This document shows, piece after piece, positions 34,176-42,262 of a stretch of 64,000 nucleotides of DNA; position 1 is the stretch's first letter, and every line of letters begins with the position of its first letter. The position numbers were made by a program, and so were the translations under genes. Source of the stretch: Candidatus Chloroploca asiatica. Its GTDB lineage: Bacteria > Chloroflexota > Chloroflexia > Chloroflexales > Chloroflexaceae. Under the pieces are notes generated by a model. It made no database searches. It was not told the DNA's origin and saw only the letters and a program-made list of their open reading frames with translations. The stretch is from assembly GCF_002532075.1 (NCBI RefSeq), contig NZ_LYXE01000157.1, positions 1 through 64,000 of the forward strand, read 5' to 3'.

Positions 34176-35576
34176 CTACAACCCAAACGGGCGACGATGC
34201 ACAAAACGCCCGGCGCCTGCTTCGCCCTTCCACTCGCCATTGTCCACGAGCACCTGACCGCGGGAAAGCACGGTACGCGGTGCGCCAACAACTTCCCAGC
34301 CCTCATAAAGGGTGTAGTCGGTGCGCTGGTGCTGCGTAGCGGCACTCAGGGTTCGTTTCGCCTCGGGATCCCAGATGACCAGATCGGCATCAGAGCCGGG
34401 CGCGACGGCACCTTTTTGCGGATAACAGCCAAAGAGCCGGGCCGGGTTGGTCGAGCAGAGTTCCACCCAGCGGTTGAGCGAGAGCTTGCCGGTGCGCACG
34501 CCATGGGTATAGAGCAGCATCAAGCGCTCTTCGATACCAGGGCAGCCATTGGGGATCTGGGCAAAACTGGCCTTGCCTAACTCCTTGCCAGCCGTGCGTC
34601 CGTCTTTGCCGCCGTCAAACCAGAAGGGACAGTGATCGGTCGAGACGGCCTGCAACGAGTTGTCGGCAACACCCTGCCAGAGCGCGACCTGGTCGTGTTT
34701 TTCGCGGAACGGGGGCGAGCAGACCCATTTGGCCCCTTCGAAGCCCTCGCGGGCGAGATCATCTTTGGTAAAAAAGAAATACTGGGTACAGGTTTCGGCG
34801 AAGATATGGCCGGCCCCACCGCGCGCACGCGCCAGACGCACTGCTTCAAGCGCACCGGCATTGGTCAGGTGAACGACATAGAGCGGCGCACCACTCACCT
34901 CAGCGAGCCGCACTGCCCGCGCTGTCGCCTCGGCTTCAAGCTCGGGCGGGCGGGTCAAGGCATGATACTTTGGGGCAAGCTGGTCGGCGGCAAGGGCATC
35001 TTTGATCAACACATCAATCGCATCGCCATTTTCGGCATGCACCATAATAAGCAACTTATGTTTGGCCGCCTGCTGCATCGCCCGGAAGAGCGTCATATCA
35101 TCAACCTGCAACGCACCCTTGTACGCCATAAAGAGTTTGACGCTCGTGACGCCATACTCCGCACAGTGGGCCATCTCCTCCAGCAGTGCCTCAGAGAGAT
35201 CGGTAATTGCGACGTGAAAGCCGTAATCAATCACCGCCTTGCCAGTCGCCTTGGCCTGCCAGATATCAAGCGTCTCACGGAGCGAGGCGCCTTTGGGCTG
35301 GATCGAAAAGTCGATATGCATCGTTGTCCCACCAAACGCAGCGGCCCGTTGACCAGTGAAAAAATCGTCCGACGAGACTGTCCCACCAAAAGGCATATCC
35401 AGATGGGTATGCACATCAATGCCACCGGGGATCACATAGGCCCCTGACGCATCAAGCACCTTGTCACCAGACAGGCCCTGCCCGAGCGCTACAATCTGTT
35501 CGCCCTCAATCAACACATCAGCGGGAAACGTATCGCCCGCTGTTACCACGGTTCCACCCTTGATCACAGTTGACAC
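34176..35576 (-). CDS. Dihydropyrimidinase / D-hydantoinase
   Basis: A 466-residue cyclic amidohydrolase. The metal site is visible as GGIDVHTHLDMPFGG (His56, His58), the carbamylated-lysine segment KLFMAYKG near 150, MVHAENGD and YVVHLTNAGALEAV. VSTDHCPFWFDGGKDGR supplies the final Asp. These enzymes open dihydrouracil, dihydrothymine or 5-substituted hydantoins to the N-carbamoyl product, the substrate of the M20 hydrolase 17 bases downstream. The two genes with the LLM oxidoreductase and ABC transporter upstream form a minus-strand run. Exact substrate is not fixed by sequence. Confidence 0.92.
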   Translation of the reverse strand: MSTVIKGGTVVTAGDTFPADVLIEGEQIVALGQGLSGDKVLDASGAYVIPGGIDVHTHLDMPFGGTVSSDDFFTGQRAAAFGGTTMHIDFSIQPKGASLRETLDIWQAKATGKAVIDYGFHVAITDLSEALLEEMAHCAEYGVTSVKLFMAYKGALQVDDMTLFRAMQQAAKHKLLIMVHAENGDAIDVLIKDALAADQLAPKYHALTRPPELEAEATARAVRLAEVSGAPLYVVHLTNAGALEAVRLARARGGAGHIFAETCTQYFFFTKDDLAREGFEGAKWVCSPPFREKHDQVALWQGVADNSLQAVSTDHCPFWFDGGKDGRTAGKELGKASFAQIPNGCPGIEERLMLLYTHGVRTGKLSLNRWVELCSTNPARLFGCYPQKGAVAPGSDADLVIWDPEAKRTLSAATQHQRTDYTLYEGWEVVGAPRTVLSRGQVLVDNGEWKGEAGAGRFVHRRPFGL

Positions 35577-35597
35577 ACCTAGCTCCTTTGCTCAGTT

Positions 35598-36656
35598 TCA
35601 GGATCCGACCGACTTGCTTGCGGAACCAAAGGCAGGCACAACCTGGCTGCCATAGACCTCAAGGCAGGCCTCTTCTTCGCCGCTCATCAGATAGATATTG
35701 AACTGATGGACACCAAGGGCAGCCAGTTCGTGGAGGCGACGGCGATGTTCTTCAACCGGGCCAACAATGCAGAAGCGATCAACGACATCGTCAGTGACAA
35801 ACGTGGCATTGCTCGAGCCGACTTCCGCATGCTTCTGGTAATCATAGCCGGCCCGCGCACTGACATACTGGGTCAATTCGGGTGGCAACATCGTCTGGTC
35901 ATAACGGGCGAGCAGATCAACCACATGGTTCGAGACGAGGGCGGGGAACCAGCGCACCTGATCGCGCGCATAGGCCAGATCATCAGCCACCCAGACCGGG
36001 GCGGCGGCCATCACCTTGATGGAGGCCGGATCGCGTCCTGCGGCGCGTGCGCCCTCGTGGAGGAAGCCGAGGCACCACTTGATCAAGGCGGGATCGGCAA
36101 ACTGCAAGATCACCCCATCGGCAATGCGTCCAGTCAGATGCAACGCTTTTGGCCCATAGGCTGCGATCCAGATGGGCATCGAGGGTTCCGGATGGCACCG
36201 TTCTTCGCATGTGGGGCCACAGGTATCCTGGCAGGCCCAGGGCAATTGCACCGTCTGTTCTTCGTGGCTCACCGGGCGTCCGGTGGCGAGCGCACGGATC
36301 TTGAGGGCTGCGACTTCGAGGTCGGCTAGCGTCGTCGGTTTTTTGCCCAGGACACGCCGCGAGCTATCACCGCGACCAATGCCAAGATCCATGCGTCCGC
36401 CCGAGATCAGATTCAGGGTTGCGAGGCTACTTGCGGTCACGGTAAGATCCCGCACCGCCGGATTAGTCACACAGGTACCCAGGCGCATATGTTGGGTATT
36501 ATGCGCCATCAACGTCAACAATGGATATGGGTCTTGCCAGAGCACATGCGAGTCAAAGACCCAGGCGTACCGAAACCCTACCTCTTCAGCCTGTTTTGTC
36601 AATGCCACGCTACGGGTTGGTGGCATGTCAAGCTTGAGTGTGATGGCAAATTCCAT
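35598..36656 (-). CDS. LLM-class flavin/F420 oxidoreductase of the catabolic cluster
   Basis: A 352-residue luciferase-like protein: LDMPPTRSVALTKQAEEVGF, YAWVFDSHVLWQDPYPLLTL, GTCVTNPAVRDLTVTASSLA and SGGRMDLGIGRGDSSRRVLG. It is of the TIGR03842-like (CPS_4088) F420-associated group often seen beside hydantoinase genes and NMT1-type transporters. A Cys-containing segment (QDTCGPTCEERCHPEP, about 148-163) is unusual for LLM proteins. The gene is 21 bases upstream of the hydantoinase, so it probably supplies an oxidoreductase step in the same pathway. It could take the place of a dihydropyrimidine dehydrogenase, which is absent here; that is inference. Confidence 0.82.
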   Translation of the reverse strand: MEFAITLKLDMPPTRSVALTKQAEEVGFRYAWVFDSHVLWQDPYPLLTLMAHNTQHMRLGTCVTNPAVRDLTVTASSLATLNLISGGRMDLGIGRGDSSRRVLGKKPTTLADLEVAALKIRALATGRPVSHEEQTVQLPWACQDTCGPTCEERCHPEPSMPIWIAAYGPKALHLTGRIADGVILQFADPALIKWCLGFLHEGARAAGRDPASIKVMAAAPVWVADDLAYARDQVRWFPALVSNHVVDLLARYDQTMLPPELTQYVSARAGYDYQKHAEVGSSNATFVTDDVVDRFCIVGPVEEHRRRLHELAALGVHQFNIYLMSGEEEACLEVYGSQVVPAFGSASKSVGS

Positions 36657-36692
36657 AATTTTCTCGACTTTTTTGATTGCACACTATATAAA

Positions 36693-36749
36693 AAGCTTGT
36701 ACTGGTGAAAACGACTGGCAAAGCTGGTCGTTTTTACCAGCACAAGCTT
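36693..36749 (-). terminator. Hairpin between the binding-protein gene and the LLM gene
   Basis: An imperfect 23-base stem (AAGCTTGTACTGGT.. with ..ACCAGCACAAGCTT) lies just after the stop at 36775 on the minus strand. It probably separates transporter and catabolic transcripts partially. Confidence 0.65.
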
Positions 36750-36774
36750 GGGGGCCTGTGGCCCCCAACCGAGC

Positions 36775-37842
36775 CTATGGCGACGCCGTCTCCCAGATTT
36801 CGTGGGTATAGGCGGCAGGATCAGCAGGCTGCGTGATGACACCGAATTCGAGCGCCGTTGCGGCGGCAAAATCAAAGAGGGCAGGCTCGAGGAAGCCAAC
36901 CGTGGTACTGGGATCAATTGGGTCGCCCCAGATCAACTTGTTGACCTCATTCATCTGCCAGGTCTGCGCCTCGCGGGTCATGACCCCACCGCTATCCTGG
37001 CTGAGCACGCTATCCACGCACGAGTCAACATTGTCGCGGCAATAGGCCCATCCTTTGATCGAAGCACGCACAAAGCGGGCCGCAATATCTTTGTTGGCCG
37101 GATCAGCGGTGAGCCAGGTTTCGCTCACAAAAATGCCATCCTCGGGCATCGCCGTGCCAAGTTCATTGTAGTCAATGATATTCAGTTCCTCGATCGTATG
37201 CCCGGCACTCAAGACCTGATAGAGCTCGTTGTAGGTCATGGCGGCGGCGGCATCAACCTCTCGATTGAGCAAGAGGTTCATATCAAAGGGTTGCTGGACA
37301 AGGTTCAAGTCGGTATCAGGATCAAGGTTAAACTTGCTCAAGGTCGCGAGCAAGTTATACTCGTTGCCACCAAACCAGACGGCGATATTGCGCCCGGCAA
37401 AATCCTCGGGCGAGGCAATGCCACTATCGGCCCATGCCAGGTGCCGCATCCCGGCACGGGTGTAGATCTGGGCAATATTGACCAGGGGCACGCCCTGCTC
37501 GCGGGTCGCCAGCAGACTCGCCATCCAGTTGATCCCAAACTCGGCCTGCCCACTTGCAACCACCTGCTCAGGCACAATGTCGGGGCCACCGGGCCGGATC
37601 GTTACGTCAAGCCCTTCTTCGGTATAAAAGCCCTGATCAAGAGCGGCATAATAGCCCGCAAACTGGGCCTGCGCCACCCACTTCAATTGGAGACGGACAG
37701 GATCAAGCTCGGCAGCGGGTTCAGGGGCGGGCTCGGTGGTTGGTGCAGCGGGTGCTGCAGGGGGAGTCTGTCCACAGGCTGCCAGGATCAGGCTAGCCAC
37801 GATCATCACCAACAAGAGAGCAAAACGCTTCGCAATGGGCAT
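36775..37842 (-). CDS. NMT1/THI5-family substrate-binding lipoprotein
   Basis: A 355-residue binding protein from the ATG at 37842 (MPIAKRFALLLVMIVASLIL), with lipobox LAAC (Cys23). The mature part opens PVRLQLKWVAQAQFAGYYAA, a THI5-like start, with EEGLDVTIRPGGPDIVPEQVVASGQAEFG and GRNIAVWFGGNEYNLLATL. Such proteins bind pyrimidines, hydroxymethylpyrimidine or related heterocycles and feed NitT/TauT-like ABC importers. It sits directly downstream of the two-permease transporter and upstream of the hydantoinase cluster. That context favours a pyrimidine or hydantoin ligand. Confidence 0.88.
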   Translation of the reverse strand: MPIAKRFALLLVMIVASLILAACGQTPPAAPAAPTTEPAPEPAAELDPVRLQLKWVAQAQFAGYYAALDQGFYTEEGLDVTIRPGGPDIVPEQVVASGQAEFGINWMASLLATREQGVPLVNIAQIYTRAGMRHLAWADSGIASPEDFAGRNIAVWFGGNEYNLLATLSKFNLDPDTDLNLVQQPFDMNLLLNREVDAAAAMTYNELYQVLSAGHTIEELNIIDYNELGTAMPEDGIFVSETWLTADPANKDIAARFVRASIKGWAYCRDNVDSCVDSVLSQDSGGVMTREAQTWQMNEVNKLIWGDPIDPSTTVGFLEPALFDFAAATALEFGVITQPADPAAYTHEIWETASP

Positions 37843-37963
37843 AACAAGAGCCTCCTTCAAGATACATTTGCACACGATAAGACCATACTACCCGACAGGT
37901 GGAAACGATGAAGCTCCTTTCTCTGCGTATGTTTGCCCAAGAAAGCTGCGTTGCACACGAGCG

Positions 37964-38782
37964 TCATTGCCCAGAATGCCGTTGCTTCCACGGCATAACC
38001 CACCGTTCAATCAAGACAATGACGAGATAGAAGATCAGCCCATAGAGGCAGGCGACCATGATCGCCGACCATGCTTCACGGGTGCGCAAAATCCCTGCCT
38101 GCGTCTTGATATAGACCCCGAGGGCATTCCGGGGGCCGCCAAAAAACTCGGCTACCACGGCACCGATCATGCTCAGGGTCGCGCAGACTCTGAGGGCATT
38201 GAAGAGAAAGGGCAGCGCGGCTGGCATACGTAGCTTGAGAAAGACATCGCGTTGGGGGGCGGCATACGACCGCATCAAGAGCAACGCATCGGCGCGAGGT
38301 GAAATAAGCCCGGCGTAGACGCTGACAAGCGTCGGAAAGAAGGTCATCACGGCGATCACCCCGATCTTTGAGGCGGCGCTGACACTGCCGAGCCAGATGC
38401 CCATCAGGGGCGAGAGGGCAATAATTGGCACAGCACTTGCAGCCACGGCGAGGGGCAACAACCCATCAGCCACAAACGTCCAGCGCACACAGAAGATCGC
38501 CACCAGCACCCCGAGTGAGCACCCGATGGCGCTCCCCATCAGTGCATTGCTAAACGTCACCATGCCAATGCCCAGCAAAAACCAGGGGCGTTCGAGAAAG
38601 GTCGCCATAATCTGACTGGGGGCTGGCAAAAGATAGATCGGGATCTCAAACAGCCAGACCGCCCCCTCCCACAGGGCAATCGCCACAAGAAACGTCAAGA
38701 CAGGCGGCCAGAGGATATGAAACCACTTTGCGACCTGGTCGGTGCTACGTACTGCCGGGGTTGAAACCGTCGTTGCTTGCAT
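37964..38782 (-). CDS. ABC transporter permease (NitT/TauT type), second copy
   Basis: A 272-residue membrane protein from the ATG at 38782 (MQATTVSTPAVRSTDQVAKW). It is an inner-membrane permease with six helices and an EAA loop (ADALLLMRSYAAPQRDVFLKLRMPAALPFLFNAL). It starts 4 bases after the ATPase stop. With the permease at 39577 it probably makes a heterodimeric channel. Confidence 0.9.
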   Translation of the reverse strand: MQATTVSTPAVRSTDQVAKWFHILWPPVLTFLVAIALWEGAVWLFEIPIYLLPAPSQIMATFLERPWFLLGIGMVTFSNALMGSAIGCSLGVLVAIFCVRWTFVADGLLPLAVAASAVPIIALSPLMGIWLGSVSAASKIGVIAVMTFFPTLVSVYAGLISPRADALLLMRSYAAPQRDVFLKLRMPAALPFLFNALRVCATLSMIGAVVAEFFGGPRNALGVYIKTQAGILRTREAWSAIMVACLYGLIFYLVIVLIERWVMPWKQRHSGQ

Positions 38783-38786
38783 AGGC

Positions 38787-39572
38787 TTACCCTGCCGTCT
38801 CCGTTGCCCGGAGGCACTCGCGCACCTCGGTGACAAGGGCAAAAAACTGTGGATCTTCGCGGGTCTCGAAGGCGCGCGGGCGGGCGAGGTTGACCTCAAC
38901 CACCCGTTGCACCCGCCCCGGACGGGGGGACATCACGACCACCCGATCCGCGAGAAAGACCGCTTCGGGAATGCTATGGGTGACAAAAATGACCGTTGGG
39001 CGGGGTTCAGCCTCCCACCAGATACTGAGTAGTTCGAGTTGCAAGCGCTCACGGGTAATCTCATCAAGTGCCCCAAACGGCTCGTCCATCAACAGGATCG
39101 ACGGGGCAAACGAAAGGGCGCGGGCAATCGAGGCGCGTTGTTGCATGCCGCCTGATAACTGATGAGGGTAGGCATCACCAAAATCCCCAAGGCCAACCAG
39201 TTTGAGCAGTTCCATGGCCCGTTGACGCCGTTGATCTTTGGGGCGACCCATAATCTCAAGCGGCAGTTCAACGTTCTTGCGGATCGTACGCCAATCGTAG
39301 AGTACCGGGGACTGGAAGACAATGCCATAGTCGCGATCACGACGCGCCTGGTCGGGGGTTTTGGCCTTGATGCGTACCGTCCCATTGCTCGGTTGCTCAA
39401 GATCGCCGATCAGCCGCATCAGCGTACTCTTGCCGCAGCCACTCGGCCCAATGAGCGCAATAAACTCACCGGCGGCAATGCGCAGGGTCACATCGTGCAG
39501 GGCCGTGACAGGTCCCGCGCCACCCTGATAAATCTTCGACACCCGCTCGAACTCAATAATTGGTGTATCCAT
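38787..39572 (-). CDS. ABC transporter ATPase (NitT/TauT type)
   Basis: A 261-residue nucleotide-binding protein: Walker A GPSGCGKS near residue 42, Q-loop YGIVFQSPVLYDWRTI, signature LSGGMQQRASIARALSF, Walker B ILLMDEPFGALDEITRE and switch His in FVTHSIPEAVFLADRV. It powers the two adjacent permeases (4-base gaps on each side) and the lipoprotein downstream. Because the RibX/RibY system about 10 kb away has no ATPase gene, this protein is also a candidate shared subunit. That is speculative. Confidence 0.94.
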   Translation of the reverse strand: MDTPIIEFERVSKIYQGGAGPVTALHDVTLRIAAGEFIALIGPSGCGKSTLMRLIGDLEQPSNGTVRIKAKTPDQARRDRDYGIVFQSPVLYDWRTIRKNVELPLEIMGRPKDQRRQRAMELLKLVGLGDFGDAYPHQLSGGMQQRASIARALSFAPSILLMDEPFGALDEITRERLQLELLSIWWEAEPRPTVIFVTHSIPEAVFLADRVVVMSPRPGRVQRVVEVNLARPRAFETREDPQFFALVTEVRECLRATETAG

Positions 39573-39576
39573 AGCT

Positions 39577-40368
39577 TCAACGCTTCACAATCAGGCGCTC
39601 AGCGAGCGCAACGAGACCATAAAAGACCACGCCGATCAGCCCGGCGACGAGAATCGCCAGGTAGAGCGCCGGAGGGCGCGAATTATAGAACTGGGCGGCA
39701 TTTAGGATCATCACCCCGATGCCTTCACTGCTGCCCGAGGGTAACTCGGCGACAATCGCCCCAATGACACTGGCCGACGCAGCAATCTTGAGTGAGGCAA
39801 AGAGATAGGGGAGCGAAGCGGGCAAGCGCAACTTCCAGAAGGTCTGGAGTGAAGAGGCCGCATAGGAACGCATCAGATCCAGGCTCTGCGGGGAAGCCGA
39901 GCGCAGGCCACGCAGCATGCCAATCGTCACCGGGAAAAAGGTGAGGTAGGCCGCAACAAAGATCTTGGCAACCCACGGCTCGGCCCCCATCCGCCCGAGC
40001 CCCACCACAACCATTGGTGCAATCGCCAGAATTGGTACCGTCTGCGAGCCAATGACATACGGCATCAAGCCGCGTTCAAGGATCGGCATGCGCATAAAGA
40101 GGAGCGCCAGGCCAAAACCGAGCAACCCACCAATGAAAAAGCCACCCATTGCGACCCGCAAGGTGGCCCAGGCATTGATCAGCATCTGTACGAGCAAGAG
40201 CGGCCCATTGCCACCCTGTGTGCGGGTAAACATCGTCGTCACAATATCGCCGAGGTGGGGCAGGCGCTGATCAGAGATCCCAAAGAGCACTTTGCTGCCT
40301 TCCCAGATGAGAAGCAGCACTGCGACAAGCCCAACAACCGGCAGCATCCGCCGTACTGCCGTTACCAT
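39577..40368 (-). CDS. ABC transporter permease (NitT/TauT type), first copy
   Basis: A 263-residue permease from the ATG at 40368 (MVTAVRRMLPVVGLVAVLLL), with six hydrophobic helices and EAA loop SLDLMRSYAASSLQTFWKLRLPASL. It is the first gene of the transporter operon, 4 bases from the ATPase. A good promoter lies upstream at 40586-40614. The reading frame is open to 40455, but the extra N-terminus lacks hydrophobic character. Confidence 0.9.
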   Translation of the reverse strand: MVTAVRRMLPVVGLVAVLLLIWEGSKVLFGISDQRLPHLGDIVTTMFTRTQGGNGPLLLVQMLINAWATLRVAMGGFFIGGLLGFGLALLFMRMPILERGLMPYVIGSQTVPILAIAPMVVVGLGRMGAEPWVAKIFVAAYLTFFPVTIGMLRGLRSASPQSLDLMRSYAASSLQTFWKLRLPASLPYLFASLKIAASASVIGAIVAELPSGSSEGIGVMILNAAQFYNSRPPALYLAILVAGLIGVVFYGLVALAERLIVKR

Positions 40369-40585
40369 GACTGTCCGCACCCGCACTGAAGACGAAGGAG
40401 CAACCGAATATGCCAAGGCCAACCTCCACCTGATGGATGAGGCGTCCACACACATGCAACCCTGGGGGGATGGCCGGGTACAGCATTGTCACCAGGCCGA
40501 CGGCTGGTCATTACACACACCGGGGCGCTAACATCGCGAAGAACCGGCGGGAGGGGTATAAGCTTTTTGTTCCGGGCTGAGGTAT

Positions 40586-40614
40586 AGTGTAGCGCCGCTA
40601 GCGCTATTTGTCAA
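40586..40614 (-). promoter_or_regulatory. Sigma-70 promoter of the ABC transporter operon, with internal palindrome
   Basis: On the minus strand: TTGACA (40614-40609), a 17-base spacer and TACACT (40591-40586). The spacer holds AGCGC-CGCTA-GCGCT (40591-40605), an inverted repeat placed where a repressor would block RNA polymerase. The regulator is unknown. Confidence 0.7.
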
Positions 40615-40636
40615 CGGAGGTGTAAAGCTGGTGACG

Positions 40637-40703
40637 GCATTTGGTTGGGGGAACGTAAAAAAGCCAGCGTAGCTGGCTTTTTTACGTTCCCCCAACCAAA
40701 TGC
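40637..40703. terminator. Very long perfect terminator hairpin
   Basis: A perfect 32-bp stem (40637-40668 with 40672-40703) with a 3-base loop and an internal T6/A6 tract. It begins at the base next to the phosphofructokinase stop, so it terminates that minus-strand gene. It is much longer than a normal terminator. Confidence 0.8.
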
Positions 40704-41867
40704 TTAATAGAGGAACATTGGCTTGCCGACGAGGTGGGTAATATGAGGTTTGTACTGCTCGGTATCGTAGAGCTCAGGCACATCAACGCGCTTGACGCCG
40801 CGGATACTCGAGTCGACGAGCACCGTCGTATAGACCCCGTTTTGCAGTGCAACCATCACGCCATCGTGGCCTTTCTCGAGCTGCTGGATCGCCAGGTTGC
40901 CAAACGAGGCGGCCACCATACGATCGAGCGAGTCGGGGGCACCGGCACGCATCAGATAGCCGAGTTGTTGATTGAGGATATCCACCTTGGTGATCTTGGT
41001 GAGCGCTTCACCAACGATCTGTCCAATTCCACCGAGCTTGCGGTGCCCATAGGCATCTTCCTGCCCATATTCGACCACCTGCCCACCAAGCATACTGGCA
41101 CCCTCAGAAATAACGAGGACGGCATAATTGCTCGGGTTGTTGCGCCGATCATCCATGATGAAATTGGCGACACGCTCGATGTCAAAGGGCACTTCACTGA
41201 TCAAGGCCCGATCAGCATCACCAAGATAGGCCGAAATAAGGGCCGTTTCACCACTGTTGCGCCCAAAGAGTTCGACCACCGCAATCCGCTCGTGGCTTCC
41301 TGCCGGGGTACGCAAGGCATTGATGAATTCGACACTGCGGGTTACTGCGGTACTAAACCCGATACAGTAATCAGTGCCAAAGACATCGTTGTCCATTGTC
41401 TTGGGAATCGCGATAACGCGAATGCCCTCTTGATGCATCCGGGCAGCATAACTCAGTGTATCATCACCACCAATGGGGATAAGCGTGTCAACGCCGAGAT
41501 GCTCGAGAACCCGCAGCACATGCGGCGTCGCATCAATGAGCTTCTTCTCACCTGATGGCTCAAATTTGCCCTGGAGAAAAGCGGGGATAGCCGCTGGTTT
41601 TACCTTAGCTGGATTGGTCCGTGAAGTATGGAGATGCGTGCCACCAGAACGATCAATTGTCCGCACATGTGCTGGTGTCAGCGGTTGTATCCATTCGGAG
41701 CTTCCATCGGGATCGTCAGGATTGTAGTTGAGCAGACCTGCCCATCCCTTACGGATACCAACAACTTCCCATCCATTTGCCGCTGCACGGTTAACCACTG
41801 CTTTAATACACGGGTTTAGACCGGGCACGTCACCACCACCGGTGAGAATACCGATGCGCATAGTCAC
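40704..41867 (-). CDS. pfkA: Phosphofructokinase, PPi-dependent type
   Basis: A 387-residue 6-phosphofructokinase. The nucleotide site is GGGDVPGLN at 10-18. Two specificity positions are of the pyrophosphate type: GGDDT at 133-137 (Asp where ATP enzymes have Gly) and PKTMDND at 155-161 (Lys where ATP enzymes have Gly). The enzyme therefore probably uses PPi and runs the fructose-6-phosphate/fructose-1,6-bisphosphate step reversibly. [20 protein letters not shown] is the conserved effector/catalytic region. AAGGAG precedes the start. It is monocistronic, with a long terminator directly after the stop. Confidence 0.9.
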   Translation of the reverse strand: MTMRIGILTGGGDVPGLNPCIKAVVNRAAANGWEVVGIRKGWAGLLNYNPDDPDGSSEWIQPLTPAHVRTIDRSGGTHLHTSRTNPAKVKPAAIPAFLQGKFEPSGEKKLIDATPHVLRVLEHLGVDTLIPIGGDDTLSYAARMHQEGIRVIAIPKTMDNDVFGTDYCIGFSTAVTRSVEFINALRTPAGSHERIAVVELFGRNSGETALISAYLGDADRALISEVPFDIERVANFIMDDRRNNPSNYAVLVISEGASMLGGQVVEYGQEDAYGHRKLGGIGQIVGEALTKITKVDILNQQLGYLMRAGAPDSLDRMVAASFGNLAIQQLEKGHDGVMVALQNGVYTTVLVDSSIRGVKRVDVPELYDTEQYKPHITHLVGKPMFLY

Positions 41868-42262
41868 TCCTTCATAGCCTTATCGTACCCTTTGTCACGG
41901 ATACTGCTTGATGCTCGATGCTTAGGCCGAAGGCTGCATGTAACCGTTCGATACGTTATCGTAAGCACAGAACATCCCTTTACACCATTGTAGAGATGGT
42001 TCCTAACAGGTAGATGGCTGAACTACTTGCATGTAAACGCGTCTCGTGCCGTCTATGATAATCCTTTGCTAGCGGCTGTGTGGTTAAGATTGCTTTCCGC
42101 AAGGTAGTGATTAACAAAGCTAAGATCATTATATATGCTTGGCCCTGTGGCCATAGGCCACAGGGCCAAGCATGTTATGTGCGGTTCTACGTAGGCCACA
42201 GGGCCAAGCTTGCCATGGGCGGTTGGGCTACGGTGAACAGCAGACTGTACTATAATGCAGGT
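41868..42262. other. Intergenic region with a GGCCACAGGGCCAAGC palindrome
   Basis: About 395 bases without a gene, between divergent phosphofructokinase and binding-protein genes. A perfect 16-bp inverted repeat occupies 42137-42171 (loop ATA), and a third half-copy (TAGGCCACAGGGCCAAGC) lies at about 42192-42210. TATAAT at 42251-42256 is a good -10 element, only 6 bases before the ATG at 42263. No -35 at standard spacing is evident. Confidence 0.6.

Noticed and set aside
36748-37911. 387-residue plus-strand open frame
   Set aside because: It is antisense to the binding lipoprotein gene, which has a lipobox and clear family features.
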